DNA of 64,000 nucleotides from Adenophora triphylla var. japonica (taxonomy: Eukaryota > Streptophyta > Magnoliopsida > Asterales > Campanulaceae), in the NCBI GenBank assembly GCA_022495995.1, contig JAFEMH010000075.1:913001-977000 (forward strand), in the 5' to 3' direction. The notes beneath the pieces were generated by a model, which worked only from the letters and a program-made list of their open reading frames with translations, did no database searches and was not told where the DNA came from. A program made the position numbers and the translations under genes. Of this stretch, positions 57,772 through 64,000 are shown in pieces. Position 1 is the first letter of the stretch. The number at the start of each line of letters is the position of its first letter.

Positions 57772-59184
57772 TGTAAGTACCCCAATCTGGATCACCCCCT
57801 TTCAAAACACACGGGAAACACCGCAGACTCATCAACGCAGTCTCGGAGACCTCTGGCACTCAAAACCCTCTCAAACCCCCAACCAAACCAAGGGAGGAGC
57901 CTTCCTGGGATAAAAGGGGACAAAAGGACCTTTCGGGAATTTTCAGGAAATTGGGAAAGCAATATTGGTCCGTACGGACCTCTTTGTTGTCATAATTACT
58001 GAATCTCCTTAAAGTCCACAATATTCCCTCAAATCCCGGGGAAAATGATTACTCCCCTGCAGAGTTGGTCCGTACGGACCTCTTTGCATGCAAGATGGTC
58101 CGTACGGACCTTATTGCTTAGGGGACACCATAATTGCAAATATTCCTCCATCATCACAGATTCCCTCAAATCGAGGAAAACCAAAATACTGGATTACCAG
58201 GGAGGTCCGTACGGACCTCTTTGCACCTAATCTGGCACTATAAATAGAGGGCTCCCCCTCCTCATTTTCGGACTCCTCCCACTTCTCTCTTCCTCCCTAG
58301 GCCTTCTGGCTTCCCCTCTAAGTCCTTTCGAGGCATTCCCGGCCCCTTTCGGATCCTTCCGAGGCCTTCCGAGCCCCCTCGTGGTGCTCCGAAGCCTCCC
58401 CGAGCGCTCCCGAGACGCTCCCGCGCTGCCCCGAGGCACTCTCGAGGTACTCTGAGGCCCCTCGTGGTACTCCGAGGCCTTGCCATGTCTTTCCACGGTG
58501 TCCCGGCTCTTTCCGAGTCAAACCGACGATCCCAAACCACGCCGAAACTCTGCCCGAGTGACTCCTGCCACCACAACGCACGCCGAACCTCTGCCCGAGT
58601 GATCCCGACGATCCCCACGCACGCCGAACCTCTGCCCGAACGCAGCCTACAACCTCAACTCACGCCGAAACTCGTCCGCGGACAACCGGTCCCTCCGAAG
58701 CAATCCCAATCCATACCGAACGCTACTCCAGACCTCAAACACTATTCCCCGGCGGAAGGCAGACGACACGAACCAACATTGGTAAGGCTTCCTTCCTATA
58801 CTATTTCAATACATTTCCATACATAGCATACAATGTAGACATCCGATACAAAGATGCATTTTTAAAAGCACACACACACACACACAACATTTAAAGGATA
58901 TTAGGGTATCCGAAAGACTCGTTTTACGAGGCTACTCGGGTGAGCTCTAATATTCTAATATTCTCTTCCCGGGGAGTCATCTGACCTCCGAACTCAAAAT
59001 CTCATCACACAAAAAAAACAGTTTAAAATTATCTTTAAACTGATGCCCTTTTTCAATGTTTTGGGCTTAATAAAAACGGCGTGGCGACTCTACAAAACAA
59101 AAACGGCGAGACAAACCGCTCCAACGCGAAAGATGCCAGATGCCGGGGCGCGATTGCGCTGCCTCTCGGATTCGGGTAATTTCA
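57772..59184 (+). repeat. 3' LTR of element B
   Basis: 1413 bp with four perfect GGTCCGTACGGACC palindromes (57967, 58067, 58097, 58204) and TATAAATA at 58239. Better preserved than the 5' LTR at the palindromes. Confidence 0.9.
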
Positions 59185-59223
59185 GTCCCTACAAAAAATT
59201 AAATAAGAGACAATTAATTTTCA

Positions 59224-59520
59224 AGAACCAGTTGACATTTCGTGTGGAAATACCCGAAATGTTGGTGATCATTTCGTGTATAAAGACACGAGAAACCTCA
59301 CCACATATCGTGTATTAGAGCACGAAATGCAAACTGATGAATCAATTTACATTTCGTGTCCTAATATACAAAATGTGGAAAGTATCTCGTGTACTACAAC
59401 ACGAAATGGTCACCAACATTTCGTGTATTGGCACACGAAATGTAAACTGATGAATCAGTTTACATTTCGTGTGCCATTACACGAAATGTTGGTGACCATT
59501 CGTATGTGTTCATACGAAAC
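59224..59520. repeat. TTTCGTGT palindrome array in PMD intron 1
   Basis: Second copy of the block at 37790-38012. It contains an exceptional hairpin with 20 bp perfect arms (59431-59450 and 59455-59474) around TGAA, built from two facing ACACGAAATG units. Confidence 0.85.
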
Positions 59521-59775
59521 ACACGCCGACAATTTCAAATTTTAGGCACACGAATTCGTATCCGATTCAAACAAAAAATCCAAATTTATGTTACGAAATC
59601 GCAATTAGAACCATTTAGGATAGGTTTAAACAACATTAAGCATTATATAATCCATTTTAGGCATAAAATTAATGTTAGGGTTTTCAAATTGAAATTTTAG
59701 GTTAAAAATAATTACTTTTGGAGCGGCGGAAGAAGAGACGGACTTTCCACCGGTTTTAGGAAGGTTTGTCTTCAT

Positions 59776-60010
59776 TTTTTCCGGCGGTGTTGGTCGGCGG
59801 CGTTCGTCGAGTGAGAGAGAGAAGAGAGAGCGCCGTTGGTTTCTTAGGTTTTGGGAGAGAGAGAAAGAGAGAGAGAACAGCGCTAGGAATAGAACAGTCC
59901 GACGTTTGAAATGGGGGAGGGAAGGGATTTTTTTTTTAAGTATATATATGAGGGTATTTTGGTCATTTACACATGCCTTGTAAATTCCATGCCTTGTATA
60001 TAGTACTACC
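59776..60010 (-). promoter_or_regulatory. MULE right terminal region serving as PMD gene promoter
   Basis: Only 235 bp separate the PMD start codon from the element end. It is GA-rich on the plus strand (CT-rich leader of the gene), with TATATATA at 59941-59948. The TIR therefore overlaps the probable promoter. Confidence 0.5.
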
Positions 60011-60020
60011 CCATTAATTG

Positions 60021-60212
60021 TGTAGTGTGAATAATGACAATGATATAAAATTGCAAATAGTAATCGGGGAAAAAATCTTAATCTACACTTTACAGCAATC
60101 ATAAAGCAAGACTAATAAAAAATAGAGAACTAAAAAAAATAAATTCCAAACACTTTCCATTAACCAATTATATTCATGATATTGAAATTTAGAGTGAGCC
60201 TACGACGTTTAT
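60021..60212 (-). mobile_element. Probable remainder of the Helitron interrupted by the MULE
   Basis: AT-rich, non-coding, between the MULE target duplication and the next Helitron end. The 5' TC terminus was not fixed. Confidence 0.35.
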
Positions 60213-61320
60213 GTAGCTGTACACCCGTGCGATGCACGGCAAATTTCTGAAAAATTCTAAAATATGAAAAGAAATATTGAAATAAATACCACACAAACAT
60301 TGTAACAAATAGAACATTTTTACAGAGAGAAGTAGTTATATATTACGTAAAAGTGGTGGGGAAAATAAAATTACATATTAGTAAACACTTATTTGAAACC
60401 ACGTTCGTAGTATAACTATCAGAAGAAGAAGATGGACGATCTTCATTAAATATCAATATTTACTTCAAAAGAAGTAGAAATATACATAGATTTTTTCCAC
60501 AAATCATCCACATATAAACACAATTTAAAGTACAACAACCCAATATCTTAAAAATCACTGCATAAATAATATAAATAATTTTACAAATTTTGTATTATTT
60601 TAAATATAAATAAAATATTGATACATTTATTTTAATTTTTATATTTCAAGTTTTGTTTAAAAAAGAAACAAAACGTGAAATATAACCATTACAAAATATG
60701 GAAAATTTTGGGACACATATGAGGACCAAAAGATCAATCAAATCTGAACGAAAATGGTTATTTATTTGAGACAGAGGTAGTACTAATATTATATAGGGAT
60801 AATAAATTAAAATTATTAATAACCCATGCAACAGAATTCTTTCTTGATTAATATAATGCTATATATTTCGCATAAATTAAAATTACTAATAACCCATCCA
60901 CATAAAAATTAATACTACTTCATTCGCCTCTAAAATTAATGTTTGTAATATTAGTGCCTTCGTCTCAAAATATAATATTAATTTTTGAGGAAAATGAAGA
61001 GTATAATTTTTTTAAATATTCATTGAGACGAAAGAAAGAAGTAATGCTCATTTTTTTGGGATAAAAAATGTAGTATTATTTTTTGATTATTCATTTTGAG
61101 TTGAAAGTAATATTTATTTTTGAAACGAAAAAATATAATTTTTTATAGAAGTACATTTTAAAAAATATTTATTTGAGATGGAAAAAATAATATTTCTATT
61201 TAATTTTCTTTATTAATATATAATTTTTATATTATTATTTTGTAATTTAAAGTGGGACGGGACGAAGTACAAACTTTATTTTGTTTTGGTTGGACGTGTA
61301 CGGACTTTGGCTTGGTTTTA
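60213..61320 (-). mobile_element. Helitron 3' end, third element; extent unknown
   Basis: On the minus strand a CCGTGC ATC GCACGG hairpin (arms 6 bp, near 60225-60239), then GTGTACAGCTAC. Close to the 17337 terminus, but the last bases read CTAC rather than CTAG. The body is AT-rich with no gene. The right limit is arbitrary. Confidence 0.45.
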
Positions 61321-61480
61321 ATTTGAAATCGCTACTTCGTGTAGCGATTTCAAATTTAGTTTTTTTTTTTTAATATCATAAATATTAAAATAAATTTTAA
61401 CAAATTTAAAATCGCTACACCGTGTAGCGATTTTAAATGGAAAATTTTAAAATCGCTACACGGTGTAGCAAGTTTAAAAA
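61321..61480. repeat. Three large palindromes sharing ATCGCTAC/GTAGCGAT
   Basis: 61321-61355: 15 bp perfect arms around 5 bases. 61404-61438: 17 bp perfect arms around a single C. 61445-61480: the same core with a damaged right arm. No coding. Confidence 0.9.
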
Positions 61481-61597
61481 AAGTGAGACATTTTGGGCAA
61501 AACTTTGAACAGTAAGTGACTTTGGTAAATATAAAAGTAAAAAGGTATTATTTGAGAAAAAATTCCTAGAAAATGTATGCCTATACTACTGAAGTTT

Positions 61598-61643
<46 letters not shown>

Positions 61644-62640
61644 TTTCATGTACTATTTTAATAATTTTCAAGAGTCAAGTTATCATATTCAATGTTTAAT
61701 ATTTGATAATTTCATACAATATATTTTCGTGTAGTATATTAGAAATTTTCTTAAATTAAATCACATATATGTTTTATTTAATAATTTCAATATCAATTTT
61801 CATTATTTTATAACTAACAACTCCCTTCATTAAATTTTTATATTTATTCAGAAAAAAAACTTTTCATGTTCTATTTAAAATGTTAGAACTTAACTTATCC
61901 TATTGTATCATCAAGTAACTAATTTGTTATAACTATGTCAAAATATACTGCCTAAATATATAGTATATTTTTTTTTTCTAATTTGAATTGAAGTTATTAA
62001 TTATTTCCATGACTGCATTAATGCATTGATGCTTGATGGAGAAAATTGGAGGTGACCCTTGGTGATCCTATTGAAGCAAAAAAGAGTGAAGAAATAAAAA
62101 TGGAGAATGTTGTTTGGGTGAGATGATAAATCTATATAAAAAAGAGTATGAAAATTTTAATATTTAAATAAATAATAGCAATGACATGTAGAAGGTATGA
62201 TTTAAACACAAAAATTATTTACCCTAGACACACATATTTTGGGTGTTAGGGTAGTATTAGTTTGGTCTCAAAAAAGATGATTAAGATTCATTTAAAAGAA
62301 AAAAGAAATTAAGACTACCTAATTAAGCTAACTGGAAATTAAAATTACCACTCTTTTTTAAAAAAAAAACCCCGAAATTATAACTAAAAAAATAAGACAA
62401 TAAACACGTTTATACATTTTTAAGACCCATAATTGTTTCTTTCCTTTCAATAAATAGAAATAGATTACATTGGTGATTTAAAAAAATCAACATGATTTTT
62501 TTAAAAAATCGTGCACATCTTTTATCATCATAAATGTGGAGAGTTTTCAAAAAAAAAAAATATTTACAAAGCACTAAATTAAAATTGCATTAAATTCAAT
62601 TTCCCATTAAATGTGGTCAATCACCCCATAATTTCACTTT
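61481..62640. other. AT-rich intergenic DNA with a (TA)n run
   Basis: (TA)n at about 61602-61640. Nothing else recognised. Confidence 0.6.
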
Positions 62641-62960
62641 CCTTTTTTTCTCTCTCTCTCTCTCTCACTAATTGCTCATTTGAAAAGAAAGAAAATTAAA
62701 ATTTTTTATTTTTTTTGGAAAGCTCAGATGAGCTTTGTATTCCACACCAACCTTTCATTTGCCCACGTCCTTTCCCATCCCCAGAGAAGTCTCCCATTTC
62801 CATCTCAAAAACAATTAAATTGGAAAATAAACTACTCTCTCTTTCTTTCTCTCTCTAACTCTCCCTCTTCTTCTTTCATCTCCCCCACCCACCACCCACT
62901 ACCCCTTCAGAGGCAAATAAGAGGAAGAAACAAAAAACAAACGCCACATAAGTAGAATGA
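62641..62960 (+). other. CT-rich segment, possibly a 5' leader
   Basis: (CT)n at 62650-62668 and a second pyrimidine-rich block (62830-62910) resemble plant 5' untranslated leaders, but no coding exon follows before the Harbinger remnant. Confidence 0.3.
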
Positions 62961-63374
62961 GAGTCAATTAATATCTTTCGAGGTATTCCTTTAGAGTCTT
63001 TTCATTTCAAGAATTAAGACCCTCCTAGTTGTTGCTTGTTAGAGCATGTGCAATGGTGAGCGAATTTTCGCTCACCAAGTGAAAATTGGTGAGCGAAAAT
63101 TTGATCAACTCCTACAATGGTGAGCGAATTTTCGCTCAGACCCCTGAGCGAATCTGTGAGCGAAAATGTGTTCGGACCCAAAACGGATTAAAAGTTCATT
63201 TTTTAATTTTGATTTACCCCAAACAACGTCGTTTATGCAATATATCAAAACAGTTCATAATTTTTTTCGCCTATAAATTGAGCCTAATATTGTATAGGTT
63301 ATTCACACCTCTTCTTCCCTACTTTCTCTCTTTAAGCTTAAGTTAAAAAAAAAACAACTTTTGAGTTTTTGATT

Positions 63375-63500
63375 ATGGATAATTACGAAAACAATTCCGG
63401 ATATGATTCTAATCAAGTTTGGCTCGAAGATATGTTGCTTTCTTTAATTATCGTAGTGTGGTGTTTTTTGTTACATATTATGTTTTATCAAATCAAATAA
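63375..63500 (+). pseudogene. Harbinger transposase N-terminal remnant
   Basis: MDNYENNSGYDSNQVWLEDM is typical of the start of plant PIF/Harbinger transposases. A stop follows after 41 codons. The DDE core is missing. Confidence 0.5.
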
Positions 63501-63664
63501 ATGGCATTTGTAGTCTAGTTGGTCAATAAATGAATGACATTAGGAAGCTGGTTATTATCATGTAATCTAATTCTTTTGTCCACACACATATTGTATAGTC
63601 TAATCAATTAAAAAAAAGTTGGATACTAGTATACCAACTTGCCTGGAGTGAGGTAGTTAATATA

Positions 63665-63926
63665 ATGACAACTTGCATCATATTGCATAATATGATTGTT
63701 GAAGAAGAACGAGATCGATATAGAAATTATGATGATGCGAGTGAGTTCTGGGCGGATAAAAATAAGGGGAAGTAAAAAAAAGTCCACTCAAATTGATCAA
63801 GATGATACTTTCACGTACACAACCGAAAATTCACATGTTGGAAATAGTGTCACCGAATACATAGCACGCAAACGAGATCACGAAAACAAAACTGCACACC
63901 TGGCTCTCAAAGCAGATTTGATTTAG
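63665..63926 (+). pseudogene. Harbinger transposase C-terminal remnant
   Basis: MTTCIILHNMIVEEERDRYR matches the C-terminal region after the DDE domain of PIF/Harbinger (ALP1-like) transposases. After a frame change the tail VTEYIARKRDHENKTAHLAL continues to a stop. Only the two ends of the gene are present. Confidence 0.65.
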
Positions 63927-64000
63927 CATATTTATGCGATCAACAACTCTTAATATTATATGTAGCATTTTATCTACTATTGTCATGCTTTATTTTCGTA

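Larger units (their letters stand above)
38557..59184 (+). mobile_element. LTR retrotransposon B, Tat/Ogre-like, 20.6 kb, defective
   Basis: LTRs 38557-39973 and 57772-59184 (TGTAAGTACC...GGTAATTTCA), flanked by GTCCC (38552-38556, 59185-59189). Same gene order as element A, but RT and both RNase H domains are missing and a 4.7 kb LTR-like insertion lies after integrase. It lies exactly at the splice acceptor of exon 2 of the MULE PMD gene. Confidence 0.92.
20091..59775 (-). pseudogene. Plant mobile domain (PMD/MAIN-like) gene of the MULE, interrupted by two retrotransposons
   Basis: Exons (minus): 59716-59775; 38065-38555; 37530-37739; 37054-37429; 36806-36970; 36706-36724 joined across element A to 20091-20598. 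Exon 1 begins MKTNLPKTGG. Exon 2 is basic, then a long poly-Glu tract, then DLLYGFGHHRAHKIWE. Exons 3-6 carry the PMD: TGLHYLHDATIRWPSMALL, NTFHMPWG, AWIYEHFPVFWRDIDPLW, TSYGTTPEALLP, DRVTRQFGIQQ. This is the family annotated as serine/threonine phosphatase 7 long form homologues, found in MAIN/MAIL1 and in Mutator and gypsy transposons. Single-base frame breaks occur near the end of exon 3 (after HMPWG) and twice in exon 4. Element B sits exactly at the exon 2 acceptor and element A inside exon 6. A functional product from this copy is very unlikely. Confidence 0.8.
17538..60010. mobile_element. Mutator-like (MULE) element carrying a PMD gene, split by two LTR retrotransposons
   Basis: Left end GGTAAATTCTATATACAAGG; inverted right end GGTAGTACTATATACAAGGC. 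In both ends ACAAGGCA recurs about 20 bp further in. CATTAATTG flanks both sides (17529-17537 and 60012-60020), a 9 bp target duplication typical of Mutator elements. Removing the two retrotransposons leaves about 5.7 kb. Contents: a PMD gene on the minus strand, arrays of small palindromes, a 165-173 bp tandem repeat and a lone plus-strand first exon. No transposase domain was recognised. Confidence 0.75.
63042..64000 (+). mobile_element. PIF/Harbinger element, deleted; runs out of the window
   Basis: Preceded by TTA (63039-63041), the usual target duplication. The terminus reads GAGCATGTGCAATGGTGAGC and contains a hairpin GGTGAGCGAA/TTCGCTCACC. Transposase remnants inside are in the plus direction. 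The right end is not in the window. Confidence 0.65.

Noticed and set aside
60900..61210. Possible degenerate Stowaway-like MITE
   Set aside because: Phrases such as GTCTCAAAATATAATATTAA recur, but no paired termini or TA flanks could be defined.

Overview
The window is nuclear DNA of a flowering plant, most likely a eudicot with a large, repeat-rich genome. The evidence is one intron-rich plant gene (EMSY-LIKE), Stowaway MITEs, an Au-type SINE, Helitron ends, a Mutator-like element carrying a plant mobile domain (PMD) gene, and two Tat/Ogre-lineage Ty3/gypsy retrotransposons. I cannot name the species. No rRNA, tRNA or CRISPR array was seen.

Layout. 1-4270: intergenic, with three Stowaway MITEs and a 1.3 kb element with long terminal inverted repeats that appears to have captured a membrane-protein fragment. 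4271-11504 (minus): a complete nine-exon EMSY-LIKE gene, 426 codons, the only clearly intact host gene. 11967 to about 17336 (minus): a Helitron-like element carrying a chimera of host-gene pieces: a transit-peptide-like first exon, a Cys-rich fragment, a DnaJ-X exon, duplicated SART-1/MDF exons and a GRV2/RME-8-like exon. 17337-60212: a second Helitron end, inside which sits a Mutator-like element (17538-60010, target duplication CATTAATTG). About 5.7 kb of this element is its own. The rest is two LTR retrotransposons, each with its own 5 bp target duplication: element A (20599-36705, CGTAG) and element B (38557-59184, GTCCC). Both interrupt the six-exon PMD gene that runs on the minus strand across the Mutator-like element. 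Element B also carries a long LTR-like insertion (46609-51266). 60213-64000: another Helitron end, AT-rich DNA with large perfect palindromes, and the start of a PIF/Harbinger remnant.

How the parts relate. A and B are the same kind of element: similar LTR starts, a Tat-type primer site, gag-pol on the plus strand, and two extra genes on the opposite strand between pol and the 3' LTR. One extra gene is PMD-like and spliced; the other resembles DUF7745 proteins. In both elements the LTR promoter and the upstream regions of both antisense genes contain a palindrome or near-palindrome with core CCGTACGG (CCGCACGG at most sites in A). This suggests that the sense and antisense units share a DNA-binding regulator, possibly one of the antisense products. 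The Mutator-like host has its own family of small palindromes built on TCGTGT/ACACGA, in which one arm base varies with its partner between copies.

Almost every transposon reading frame is broken. A has remnants of all domains. B has lost reverse transcriptase and RNase H, and one integrase catalytic Asp is Asn. Some breaks may be sequence-quality artefacts, because differences between the two LTRs of B are concentrated at CCG/CAG sites. Coordinates of exons and element ends were read by eye and may be off by one or two bases.
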